64,000 nt of DNA from Buxus sempervirens (taxonomy: Eukaryota > Streptophyta > Magnoliopsida > Buxales > Buxaceae): positions 22,368,048 to 22,432,047 of the forward strand of contig OX387194.1 in the NCBI GenBank assembly GCA_947561395.2. The letters run 5' to 3'. The notes below the pieces were generated by a model, which saw nothing but the letters and a program-made list of their open reading frames with translations, searched no databases and was not told the origin of the DNA. This document shows, one piece after another, positions 50,901 to 62,139 of this stretch. Position numbers and translations under genes: made by a program. How positions within the stretch are numbered: position 1 is the stretch's first letter; each line of letters begins with the position of its first letter.

Positions 50901-50961
50901 AAGTTAACTCCTCGGGAAAGAGTTACGGTTTTATTACATAACCCAGTTCCGGGGTGTTACA
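47941..50961 (+). mobile_element. Solo LTR-B (B2), 3,021 bp
   Basis: It runs TGTAAGACCTCGG to CCGGGGTGTTACA with a perfect CATTA duplication at 47936-47940 and 50962-50966. GCGCTAACC/AGCGCTA words are at 48878-48988, the TTATGGATCCATAATCTAGC block is at about 50172, CCATGAGGGA phrases repeat at 50250-50370, and an acceptor-like ATGTCAG lies at about 50778. No gene. It is the third level of nesting here. Confidence 0.88.
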
Positions 50962-51396
50962 CATTAGCATGTAGGCCCACTACATTCACACACTTCAAGT
51001 CACTGCTTTGTGCCATTTTTCCTGCTTTGTATGTTTGATTGTATGTCATGTGGCCAAATAGACCAATACAAAGGCCATCCGGGCCACCCCCCCCCCCCCC
51101 CCCCCCCACGGGGAAGGGGAATTGTCTTCCCCATACATCTAAGGTCTTGGTTCCAGCCATTGAGTTTCTACTCAAGGTGAGATAGGGGGCCCCTAGCCTC
51201 CTCTCTCCCTTTCATGGTTTGAAAAGTGCCAAAACTAGCCAAATGAGGTTCCCTCCTCATGACTAAACCACTGTGGGCCCACACAGTGCCTGAATATCCC
51301 TGGAAACCCAAGTACCCAGCCCCTCTTTCAAAAGCCTGAAAAACAGGTTTTCTGGGCTTATCCGAAAACTCAGGTCGAATAAGCCCCCAACCTGTA

Positions 51397-51461
51397 TGTA
51401 TCAGAAAATGTATTTGGATACACCTTTTTTATGGTGTATCCAAAATACAATTTCTGATACA
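51397..51461. repeat. Long inverted repeat in LTR-A
   Basis: Arms of about 28 nt starting TGTATCAGAAA and ending GGATACACC pair almost perfectly around an 8-nt AT-rich loop. Confidence 0.85.
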
Positions 51462-52965
51462 CACAGGGAATCCTAAAAAACCAGTTTTATTCCCTTGTTC
51501 ATTTTTCAACACTTTTGTAATCAAACCAAGTTATCCAATAGGGTTTCTAGGTCAACCAAAAACCCAACATAGACCTTCGACCCACTAGGTCCAACTTGAG
51601 TTTCCATGGGCCTTACAACGGGGCCCACCCAATCCAATTGCCATGTCTTAACTAAAAATCAAATAAACAACCTAATTAAATGGGCCATACCACTTGATGC
51701 CCGATAAAGGCCCAATTTGAGGCATGTTAGTTAGGTTAGGACTAGATGGTTTGGCCGTGACTTGGGCTTGGGCCTACCAGGCCCTACCTCCTTCTTTAAG
51801 GAAAGCCCACTTACCAAGGAAGGGAAGGGTTCCAATACCCTAACCTACAAAGTCTTGGGCTTTCTAACCTAAGCCTAGGATATGAGCCCCAAGCCTATTC
51901 CTAGCCATTGGAGAATAACTTAATCAAGATAATCAAATCTCAAGGCAACCTTTGTGAGGCCCACCCAATGGGCCCACAGGCTATCCAGGCCCACCAAATA
52001 AGTTTGAACCTTAATTCATCTAAACCCTAAATAAAATCAATCCAACCAACCAAACCCTCAAGGGCTTTTTAGGACTAGATCCAAGCCCATCAAAGGGACA
52101 TGTGGGCTATGCCTAGCCCACCAAAGAGTCCGCAGGCCTTCCAATGAGGCCCGCCCAATCAGATTAACATCACTTTAATTAACAAAGATAAAATCCAATA
52201 AAAGATGGGGGACCCACAACATTCAAGTGATCCGCACAGACTTAACAAAGAGTGCACATCTAGCATAGGGATTGGGTAAGTAGACCAAAAATAGAGTTCA
52301 CTCAAACCAGGGAGACCCGTGGAGCTGGTCAGCTGACGAGGCGGACCGGGGTGTTTTCAGACTTCCCCAGATCGTAACCGAGAGCTTAAACAGAATCTCA
52401 AGCCGCAGACCGCCTAATAGATCAACCTAGGCACCTAGGTGTTTGTCTACACCCCATTAGGCAGTGGCGACTCCAAAAATCCTGACTTCTTGAAAAGTGG
52501 CACGCACCTTCGTAAGCCTCGAGTCAGATGTGCAATTCCCGTGGATCGACGCGCGCACAGTGTCGTTTCTCACATTATCATTTTTATCAATTTTGTTTTT
52601 AGATACTCCGAGAGAGGACGTTGCTGGGGTAGATACATCAGGGAACTACTCTGATTATCAGGAAGAAGATTTTTATTTACCTGTGTAGGTTCAGGGGACT
52701 ATGTCTTTGCTTGATCTAGTATTTTGGTGGATGTATTGGATTTTTTTTTAGTTGAACCCATCCAGGCTTGAATTTGATGGTTAATGTTTCGGATGATAGT
52801 ATTTTTCATTCCACGCTTATTTGAGGATTTTATCATTATTGTCACACTTTGATTATGAACAGGAAATTGTTTATGTCTGGATTAGTTATATCTGGGCCTT
52901 TTTCTAACATTCAAGGTTTGGGTTTATGATTTTAAATAAACCTAGATCTGGGGCATTACAGTAAA

Positions 52966-53808
52966 ACATGCCCAAACTCTTGGTTAAATACCTAAATAGT
53001 AGTTTATTAATGTGAACACTCTTCAATTACTTATATTTAAGTATTAGATAACTTGCTAAATCAATATATTAGGTCTTGCTTAATTTTATCTCATAATTGA
53101 TTGTTATTCTCAATAATTTACTCAATAATGCCCAAATTTCTTCTTTTAAAAACCTAAGGTGTCAAAACTTATTAATATTGATAGTTGATCCTTTCATGGG
53201 GTAATTTAGGTCTATAATGAAGTTTAAGAATAGGTAACGTTATCCAAAACCAGATCTAAATAGGTTAAGTCCACATATTCTTCAAAACACCTCTATAAAA
53301 TCCATCTTTACATTCATTGTTCCAAATTACTATTCTTTTATCCAAATTTAATTCCACCACTTCCTACATATCATATTACTCTTAATTACAGTTGTTACAA
53401 CTTTAGAATTCCTAGAAAAATCATTAAAAATATATTTGGGTTCAAAATCTAAAAGTTAGAAAATTCTGATAGTGGTTGCTCGACATTGCGCTCGAGCAGC
53501 CTGTCGAGTGTCCTTTGTCGAATCAATTTTTCTGCTTAGCCGCTCGGGATCACACTTTAGCGTCCTCTCGAGCGTTGAGTTTAAAGTTCTATTATTTCTA
53601 TTTTAAAATACACAGGCGAGACGCCTACAATTGCGCTCGAGCGTCGACGGGCGCTCGGACAAAATTTAACATATTTTCATGGTTTTTCTGATTTTCCGAA
53701 ATCCAAAGTACCTTGTATGATTTTAATTGTTCTAATGATCTTAATTCCATTCTAAACCACTTCTAAAACAACCCTAATCTATTTTCTTCAATTATACATT
53801 GATTTATA
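52966..53808 (-). mobile_element. LTR-B (I), continuation
   Basis: LTR I resumes after LTR-D. CTCGAGCG words occur at 53475-53665. An LTR-A interrupts it at 53809 (left flank TTATA), and the remainder is beyond the right edge. Confidence 0.65.
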
Positions 53809-55079
53809 TGTGCGCGTTGATGTTGCATTGCGAGGCGCATGGGAGTGCGTGGCTCCTTTCGGGGAAAATCGGAAAATATAGAGTCACCACTGCTTGATGG
53901 GGTGTAGGCAGACACCTAGTTGCCTAAGTCTGTTCTATTAGGCGGTCTGCGGCTTGAGATTCTGTGTAAGGTCTCGGTTACAGTCCGAAGAAGTCTGAAA
54001 ACACCCCGGTCCACCCCATTGGTTGACAAGTCCCTCAGGTCTCCCTGGTTTGAGTCAACTCGGTCTATCTCACCCAATTCCTAAACCAATATGCAGCACT
54101 TATGTTAAGTCTGGTGGGGACCACTTGAGAGGTATGGGTCCCCTTGTTTTATTTGGTTTTATCTTTTTGTTTCAAGTGATGTGAGTCTGGGGTGGGCCCC
54201 ATTGGAAGGCCCACAGGGTGCCAAGTTGGGCTTAAGTTAGGCACAAGTCCCGTTTGGGATTACGTTGGATAGCCCCTTTTTTGGGATTGGTTTATTTGAT
54301 TTGGAGATTAATTGAACATACAAAGGATTTATTTATTGGTTTAGATTTTTAAACGGGTCTATTGGGCTTGGAAGTGGCCCAAAGGATTTATCCAAGTTGC
54401 CCTTGAAGCCCGTCATGGAATGGGCTTAGGTTAGGCAGGACGGGTGTGGGCCCCGTTGGAAGGCCCGCAAGGAGGTCTTATTGGGCCCAAGTCCCAAGAG
54501 GGGCCCCCAATCGGTCAAAGTCCTCATCAAGCTGGGGATGATTGGTTAACTCATTGATTAAATTGTTAAACCCCAAAGAACAGGATTTTGTGCCTACTGT
54601 ATGCTGCCCGCACGACATGTGCAGACAGGGCCTATCCGCCATGTGTATGCCGGCAGAACCCAGAGAGCCAAAAAAGACAATTTTTCGGGGGGAGCCAGGA
54701 GGCCCCTCCTCTTGTGGGTCTGAGCATGTGATGTGGGTCATTGCGTTGACCCATGGTGGCCTGCCTCTCTTCCATTTAACCAAAACTCCATCTTTTCGTA
54801 TGCTTTTCCAAGGGGGAAGAAGGGAGAAGGCTTGGGGCCTCTCCCTCTCTTCTTGTGAGCTTTAAACTCACCGTTTTTGGGTGGGGAGGAGGCTCCTCGC
54901 CTGGTGACAAGCTGAAGGGTGATCTTCCCCTAAGGGAAACTCCCCATGGACCCGAGAGGTCCCTAGCATAGTGGTCATGGCCAAACTGACATTCACATTC
55001 AAGCAAACAAACCAGCATGCGAAAATGAGCTAAATGGAATGTAAGACATGCTAAAACAGTGGCTATATGGGTATGTGTG
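53809..55079 (-). mobile_element. LTR-A fragment (3' part on the minus strand)
   Basis: The + strand opens TGTGCGCG, the complement of the LTR-A end, followed by the conserved ATGGGGTGTAGGCAGACACC region and GGGCC-rich sequence. It stops at 55079 where LTR-F (J) is inserted (left flank GTGTG). The rest of the LTR lies outside the window. Confidence 0.78.
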
Positions 55080-55449
55080 TGTCACGACCCGGAACCAAGC
55101 CTGCCCTTCCAAGGCACGACCCGTCCCAGACCATGGCAAGTGGGCCTTTATGCTCATCAAAACACGAAGGATTTTAAAACTTTTTCTAATAAGTGCGAGT
55201 GATAATACAATTCATGCTGTGCATATCAAAAGTGTGTTCAATATATAAAAGAAATGTCATAATACATGAACGTTAGTTACAAAAAGACGGGTCACTATAT
55301 CACTCCTCTCAAAGCACAAAGGTTACAATCCAAAACTATACATGTATTTCAAAATAAAAGCCTAAGGACTATAGAAGTCCTCTCAATACCCAAGGCTTTC
55401 ACTTTGCCTCTATCCCCCAGCCCGGTCCTTCACACCAGACGTCGATGGA

Positions 55450-57072
55450 TGGTGACTGTCGTACACAACCAAAAATAAACCACTACTTAAAAATATGCAT
55501 ATAGCAAGGTGAGTAGGGATCGTTCCACTGAGAGTTTCTATCTCTTTTTATGCTTTAGAAAACAGAATTAAGAGGTGGGTTTTGTCACAATGAGATCAGA
55601 AAATAATAGATTACTAAAAAGACTTAAATAAATCAATCAAGAAAACAAACCTTGGTCTAAGTTAACATCCACCATCGGAATATCAAAGCTGATCATAGAT
55701 GCTAGAATATATCAATTCACACATTGAACATTCACCCTTGGAAATACTTTCCAAACTCTTTCAATTATAGTTAATCAGAAAACAAGCGATCTAATTAACC
55801 CTAACTACTAAACAACCTCACACAAGCGGTAAAGATTTAATCCAGCAGCAGCTTTAGGGACTAGAAAGATTGATGAATCTAAACAATACAATCACAAGCG
55901 GCTGTATTTAATCTAGCAGAAAATTCTTCCTAAAGTCTAACAATTCCTGACGCAGCAAATCATTAAACCTCAGTTGCTTCACAGATTAGAGGGATCAAAC
56001 AATTACGGATTTGATATCTAGCCTAGCAATAAATTGTAACGAATAATGAACTAGTAGGCCTCCTAGCAATTAGACGGAACAATCATGAGAATAAACATAG
56101 AAGAATATTCAATGCTCAAGTATAAACTGAACAATTAAAACATTAAGATCTCACAGCTTTATTAATTCCGAGGTTTCAGCCTCCTTTGACCAAGAATAAA
56201 AGTTTAGCCACACATGGCCATGGATCACAAACTAGAAGAAGAAAGGAAGAAGAGGAAGAGAAAGAGGACGTCCAGAACTCAGAAAAACTCTCCAGCAAAA
56301 AACCTCCTTCCTTCACGTTCAACTCCTCCTTTATAGAAATCACATAAACTTGCCCAAAGTTCCCTTGAAGAGAAAATAGGAACTTTCCTTCCAAGACTCC
56401 TAAGGAAGAGAGAAATTCCTTTCCTTGTATATCCACGACCTAGAAGTCCAAGAACGACCTAATCTTCTTAATTAGAAACCCCTTAAAGTCCTCATAAAAA
56501 CTAGAAGAACATCCCCAAGAAAAAGGAAACAAATCCGCAAAGTTCGGAATTTTATAACAGGTTTTAATACTTGATCGTTCGAACGTTCATCGAACGCGGG
56601 TCGAACGCTCAGGTCAAAAAGTTGTTTCCTCTTCTCTTGTTCGAACGTTCATCGAACGTGGGTCGAACGCTGCTCACAATTTCTCTATTTTTCACCAACG
56701 TTCGAACGACAATCGAACGTTCAGCGAACGCTGCTCTCGGGTTTCTCTGCAGAACACCAACGTTCGAACGACAGGCAAACTTTCAGCGAACGCTGCTCTC
56801 GGGTTTCTTTGCAGAACACCAACGTTCGAATGTCAATCGAACGGCCAGCGAACGTTGATCATATCTTCTACAATTTGACTCCGATTGTTACGCCGTTTGA
56901 ACCGTGACTTCTATAATCACCAAGAGTATCTCAGTTTAGCTTCATTTTGCCCACATGCTGCCAATTGTAACCTAAATCAAAATATGAGCATAATCAGTAT
57001 ATTTAGGCACAAAAATAAATTCAAAAGGTTAAACATTAGTAGAGAAAAATATAACAAATTAAGTTCTTATCA
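55450..57072 (-). mobile_element. Solo LTR of a separate family (K), 1,623 bp
   Basis: TG...CA ends and a perfect ATGGA duplication at 55445-55449 and 57073-57077, within the GTCGATGGATCTGAAAAATAAG stretch shared with LTR-F. On the minus strand a TATA-like CTATAAAGG lies near 56334, and the end resembles gypsy LTR ends with GATCCCTACTCACC and GTGTACGA. The GTTCGAACG array lies at 56569-56860. Family not identified. Confidence 0.8.
56569..56860. repeat. Iterated TTCGAACG / ATCGAACG array in LTR K
   Basis: Words such as GTTCGAACGTTCATCGAACG recur at spacings of roughly 60-70 bp, with a GCGAACGCTGCTCTCGGGTT unit repeated at least twice. Each contains short self-complementary TTCGAA cores. Confidence 0.85.
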
Positions 57073-57354
57073 ATGGATCTGAAAAATAAGAAGTAAAGCA
57101 ACTGTTAGACGAATGTCTCAGTAAGCAACACATGCATGCACGAGAAAACACAGTTTATGCAAATATATCTCGATGAAACCATGACATGCGGTTTATTTGA
57201 AATCATAAATCAAATATCACAATTTAGTGCCATACAATTTGGTGCATGCTTGTGCTTCAGTGTACAGTTTATGCAATTAACATAATCATTCATTCGATCT
57301 CACAATTGATCATACAGGTGATTTGGTATCGTATTATACATCATCAATACCTCT

Positions 57355-57910
57355 CATCTAGCGTCACCGATTACATGCGGTGGCCAGGCATCTATGCCGA
57401 TCTTACGTGACGTAGGCATCTACTACTATAGTTATATATGTTATATGAATATCCATATATGATTACTCACTATTACTTGGGGTGGTATCCCAATACCATC
57501 GATAACATTAATCACAATTATTAATCTAGCTTCACCGTCTACACATGGTGGCTAGGCATCAAGTACAACAATAACCATGATTATTCATCTAGCTTCACCG
57601 TCTACACATGGTGGCTAGGCATACATTACACATCCATTGCTGTCTACACATAGCCAATGGGCATCGGCCATCGAATACACAAGGTGCCAGAAGAACATAT
57701 GCCTCCATTGCTGATTACACATAGACAATGGGCATCGGCCACCGAATACACATGGTGCCGGAAGATCATGTACCTCCATTGTTGATTACACATAGACAAT
57801 GGGCATCGGCCGCCAATCACATGGTGCCAGAATGATACTGATCCATTGCTGATTACACATAGCGAATGGGCATCGGCCACCAATCTCATGGTGCCGGAAG
57901 ATACGGTATA
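57355..57910. repeat. Two tandem arrays in LTR-F (J)
   Basis: Three copies of a unit with TCTAGCTTCACCGTCTACAC and GGTGGCTAGGCAT (57355-57625) are followed by about four copies of a 65-71 bp unit with CATTGCTGATTACACATAG and GGGCATCGGCCACC (57635-57910). Confidence 0.82.
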
Positions 57911-58190
57911 GCAGGAACAGTAGCAATGGCCCTTGGCCATGGAGCATGTATATAAACAACCCTACTCATAAGGTATGAACAATGGTAGTGTTATTCTAAA
58001 GGTATCAGGTGGTTCATGCATTTAGGCATGCCAGATCTCAAGGGTAGCCTTTGGCCTTACCCGAGTCATTCTTGGGCCAAGCCCTTATTTATTACTCATG
58101 GATTCTGGGCCACTGCCCTCCATTCACTTTCAATAACCAAGGGCTACTGCCTTCTGTTCAATGTGTGTGTGTATATATATATATAAATAC

Positions 58191-61100
58191 TGTGCACGCG
58201 TCGGAAACGTGGCACGGGAACATTTGGAGTCGCCACCGCCTAATGGGGTGCAGGCGGACACCTAGGTGCCTAATCTTGTCTATTGGGCTTTGGGTCTGCG
58301 GCTTGAGATTCTAAGTCGGTTCTCGGTTGCGGTCTGGGGAAGTCCGTAGACACCCCAGTCTGCCCCGTCGGATGACGGGTCCCATGGGTTCCCCGGTTTG
58401 AGTCAGCTTGCTTTGGTCTCACCCGATTCCTAATTCGATATGCACTTGGGTTAAGTCTGTCGGGACCTCCTGAGTGGTGTGGGTCCCTTTAATTGATTTT
58501 ATCTTGCTTAATTTAGGTGCTCTGAGTCTAACTGGGTGGGCCCCGTTGGAAGGCCCACGGTGTCCTAGGTGGGCTTGCCTAAGCCCATGTACCCTTGGTG
58601 GGCCTCTGTCTAGTCCTAGGAGGCCCTTTGGGCTTAGGTTAGTGAGTTGATCTTACTTAATTGTTTAAGTTGGAATTTTAGGTGATTTATATGCAAGGAG
58701 TGGGTCTGTGTTGGTTGGCGGTGTTTTTGGTTTTATCTTATTTAACTTTGCCAAAAATGCACTAGACCTTGGGCTTGGGGCCCGTGGTCCAGTTTTGGGC
58801 TTGAAAGCCCAGTTCTTTGAGGTTTAGGGTTTGCACCCTTCCTTGGTTCGGTTAATGGGCTTTGGCGGGCCCGATAGGCCCTTGCCGTAGGTCTCGGCCA
58901 AACCACGCATTTAAACACACCAATTCCATACATCAAGGTTCGGGTGGGCCGCATTGGGTTTGGCCCACCCGGTTCAATTAGTTCACTTTATTTAATCTTA
59001 CTTATTTGCATGCTTTGGAATTCATCGGGCTTGGTGGGCCCCGTTGGAAGGCCCACTAATGTCTCCAAACTGGACCGTGGTCCAGGTCCCATGTTGGGTT
59101 TCCGGATGACTCGGAAACCCTATTGGTTCACTTGGTTTGGTTCAAACCATCACAAAATTAGGCAAGGAACCCCAAAAAACATAAAAATGGTATTTCTGTG
59201 TGTATCCGACCTTAGTGGCCGGATACACGCAGGCCATAGGTGATCCGGCCTGAGTTGCCGGATCACACCAAAATGGCCTTTTTTCGGATTTCGGCAGTTG
59301 GGGTTGTTTCCAGGGGCGACTAGGGGTCTTCTACAAGTCATGTGGGCCCCTGTGAGGGCCCACATTGGTTCAGGTTTGGGGAGAGGCCTCATTTGGCCTA
59401 CTTTGGGGATTTTCCAGCAAGGCAATGGAGAAGGGGAGAGGGCATGGGGTTGCTGCCCTCTTACTTTCCTCAACAATGTAACAGCAGCAAGGTAGCGGTC
59501 TGGGCACCCCACATTCCATGGTTCCATATCATCAATCAATAAACAATTAAAGATAAACACCTAGACACTTCAAGCTAAATAACTTAATCACCAAAAAAAC
59601 CACATGTTATAAGGCATAGAACAGCGACAATTAAAGAACAGGGACTAATGGGCAGGGATCAAAACATTACTAAAGGGGGTGAGGGATGCATGGGGTTTAG
59701 TGTGGAGGGCTGCCTTCATTCGTGGGCTTGGAGATCATCCTAGGGATGCAAGATTGGCAATTAATCTTGCTGCGACAGAAATTGTCTCAAGTGGCTTTGG
59801 GTGTGCTAGAAATTAGCTAAGGCAAAGGAGGTGGGGATCATGCTCTCTCATGTACCAACAACAAGTTACGAGAAAGGAAACATGCAATCCTACCCAAAGC
59901 AAGAGGATGACATAAGGAAAGAGAGGCATATGGGGTGTGAGGGGGCAGGCAAACATGCACTCAAAGATCATGCATACCAACAACTCATACACAAATACAT
60001 AAAAGGTAAGTGCTGTAGATGCACCCTGCAACAAATGAAAGGGAAGGCTTATGCATGTTAGAGGAAAGCAGTGGGAACCATGTGAAAAAAAAAAGGATGG
60101 GGAGGCCTTCTTGCATGGCTTTAATGGTCTAGTGCAGGGGGAGATCCTAGGCTACCCAAGCCTACAGGGACAGCAACAAATAATGAGGGCTTGCTGCTGT
60201 CTCCAGTAGCAGCCCTCTTGGACCATGACAGGGGGTGTTATGGAGTAATGGGGAGCATGCTTGGACACTAAAAAACAGCAAATTACTCGGGGTAAATGGA
60301 GCATGGGGGTGTACAAATCTGCTGGGAACAGCAGTAGCACCAGGGCCTACTGCTGTTCCCTACAGCAACTTGCATGGTTTTGCATGGGGGAGTTGTAGGG
60401 GATGGTGGGAGCATGCTTGCATGAGCCATGGCAGCAAGTGAGGAGGGGGTGAGGGATCATGCATACATGCATGTAAAGAAAAAACAGGTAATTAAAACCA
60501 TGTCGATGCACCTAATCAGTAGCATACACGTCAAAAAAAATACAGCAATGGAAGGGCTGGGGTGGGTTGAGCATGGTTGCATGCATATGGCTAAAAAAGG
60601 AAGTGATCAATGCAAGGTCATGCTACATAATCGGTAACCAGCATGTTTTAGAAACAACAAAAAAACAGCAGATTCAAGGGGGAAGACAATGCATTCCTGC
60701 CTAGTAACAAGCACAAGCAAGCACATAACAACAAGAAAAAGAAGTAAAAAACTAGAGCAAGGCTACAACCAGCAACTCTATTCCCCAAAAAGAAATAAGA
60801 AGAGGGGAGAAGAGAGAAGAAATATGAAGGGAATGGGGGCTGTTATAAGGGTACATTGGATCAAATTATAGAGGAACAAGCTCCCCTTTTTGAGAGGCCC
60901 AAAACAAAACCCAAAAACAGCAACAACAGGGTACTAAAAAGTGTACAAAAAATGGGTTTCCATGCTTCCTAGACGAACCTACATGGACTTTTTACCAGTG
61001 GATGCTTTCATGCCATAAAAAGACAGTAAATGCATGGTTGAGCCACCATGGAAGTGCTCATGCCAAGAGAGGAGAAGATAAAAAAAAACAGTAGAAAACA

Positions 61101-62126
61101 AAATCCAGCTTTAATATATGTTGAATATAATGGGATGAAGAACCTTACCTAGGGGTCCTTAGCCTTTTGTATGAGGTGGAGCCTCCTCCTTGAGGCCAAA
61201 AGGTTGCTGGAAGGTCCTCTGATGCCCAAACTCCACTCCACCAGCAGCTAGACTCCTTTAGCTTGCTTGAGAAAGTGAAGAAGAAGAAGAGGGAAGCAAG
61301 GGTGGGGTGGTCTTGGGGTGGTATGGGGGGTTATGGAGGGCAAAGGGGGTTGAAGGAGGCCAGGTTCAGGTGGGAACAAGTGCTGGAAGAAAGCTGAGAA
61401 ACAGCAAAGGAAGCCAACCCCCGGCTAGAGGTTGCTGCTGTGCTTTTATAGACAAACTTAATGTATCTGGCATTAAATGTCTGATACACTACATGTCCTT
61501 TGTATCCAGCATACAATATCGGATACAAACAAAATTATTTCAAAAATTTAATGCCGCCGCGAATTTGTCAGGGAATCGGCGCGAATCTCGCCGAGCAGAT
61601 CTTTGTATTCGACATTTGATGTCGGTTATACACAAACCTATGTGTATCCGATATATTTGACCGGATATAAATCAAAAGATTGCGGATTTGCCCTTCGACT
61701 TGACCGATTCGACACTTTTGGATATCTACGGATTGCCCCCTGGGAATTTTGGTTTAGTCCCTGAGATTTTTGGCAACTTTTGGATATTTAAGATTTAGTC
61801 CCTGAGATATTTTGCCGCGTTGGCTGCCACGTGTGTAGTTCCTGCGCCACGTGTGCAGTTTCCAGTTTTGCTGCTCGAAAACTTCGACAGCTCCTATCTC
61901 CTTCATTCAAACTCCGATTTGAGCAAACTCAATTGCGTTGGACTCGTATCGGAGCCCTTTATCCAATGATATAGAGCTAAGCACCTGGCTCAGGGTTCGA
62001 AAAAAATTCAACTTTCGACTCACCCTCAAGTTTGACAGGCCCACAGAACCTTCATCCGGACTCCGATTCCAGCAAACTCAGTTGCATTTCCGGCTCTTTC
62101 GGGAGCGCAAAAATGAGGTGCTTACA
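58191..62126 (-). mobile_element. LTR-A, 3' LTR of an element running off the right edge
   Basis: On the minus strand it runs TGTAAGCACC (62126) to the complement of TGTGCACGCG (58191), 3,936 bp, the longest LTR-A here. Left flank AATAC. The right flank does not repeat AATAC; instead a purine tract, GAGGGGCAGC on the minus strand, abuts the LTR start, so this is a 3' LTR with its internal region still attached. The TATA box is at 61450-61443 with palindromes at 61462-61650; another palindrome pair is near 59200-59265. Confidence 0.8.
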
Positions 62127-62139
62127 GCTGCCCCTCTTT
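62127..62139 (-). other. Polypurine tract of the LTR-A element
   Basis: AAGAGGGGCAGC on the minus strand directly precedes the LTR start TGTAAGC. This is the evidence that LTR-A units are retroviral-type LTRs, and it resembles the tract of Tat/Ogre elements. Confidence 0.65.

Larger units (their letters stand above)
46179..52559 (+). mobile_element. Solo LTR-A with a nested solo LTR-B
   Basis: It runs TGTAAGCACC to GCGCGCACA; the flanks are GTGTT (46174-46178) and GTGTC (52560-52564), a duplication with one change. Without LTR-B it is about 3,355 bp. The TATA box is at 47023-47030, with palindromes at 46778-46831 before it. A long inverted repeat is at 51397-51461. A run of 21 C lies at 51087-51107. 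Confidence 0.85.
43889..52960 (+). mobile_element. Solo LTR-D with nested LTR-A and LTR-B
   Basis: It runs TGTAAAATCC to GGGCATTACA with a perfect GTAAA duplication at 43884-43888 and 52961-52965. Without nested sequence it is about 2,686 bp and closely matches 19776-22370. It has a splice-donor-like AAGGTAAG (about 44449), CTCGAGCG words (45055-45285), and an acceptor-like TTTTTAGATACTCC at about 52595. LTR-A entered its CTCAC-block region at 46179. Confidence 0.86.
55080..58190 (-). mobile_element. LTR-F (J), split by another LTR, truncated at right
   Basis: The + strand opens TGTCACGACCC, the complement of the LTR-F end. GGTCCTTCACACCAGACGTC and CAGTAAGCAACACATGCATG match the complement of 8600-8670 closely. 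It holds a tandem array at 57355-57910 and GGGCCA...GCCCT phrases near 58080-58150. A solo LTR sits at 55450-57072, and an LTR-A element interrupts at 58191. Confidence 0.76.

Noticed and set aside
57635-57910. Regular repeats that could suggest a CRISPR array
   Set aside because: Units are contiguous minisatellite copies without unique spacers, inside a plant LTR.
59150-59560. 136-codon minus-strand frame in the rightmost LTR-A
   Set aside because: No recognisable domain. It overlaps two + strand frames of similar size in GGGCC-rich LTR sequence.
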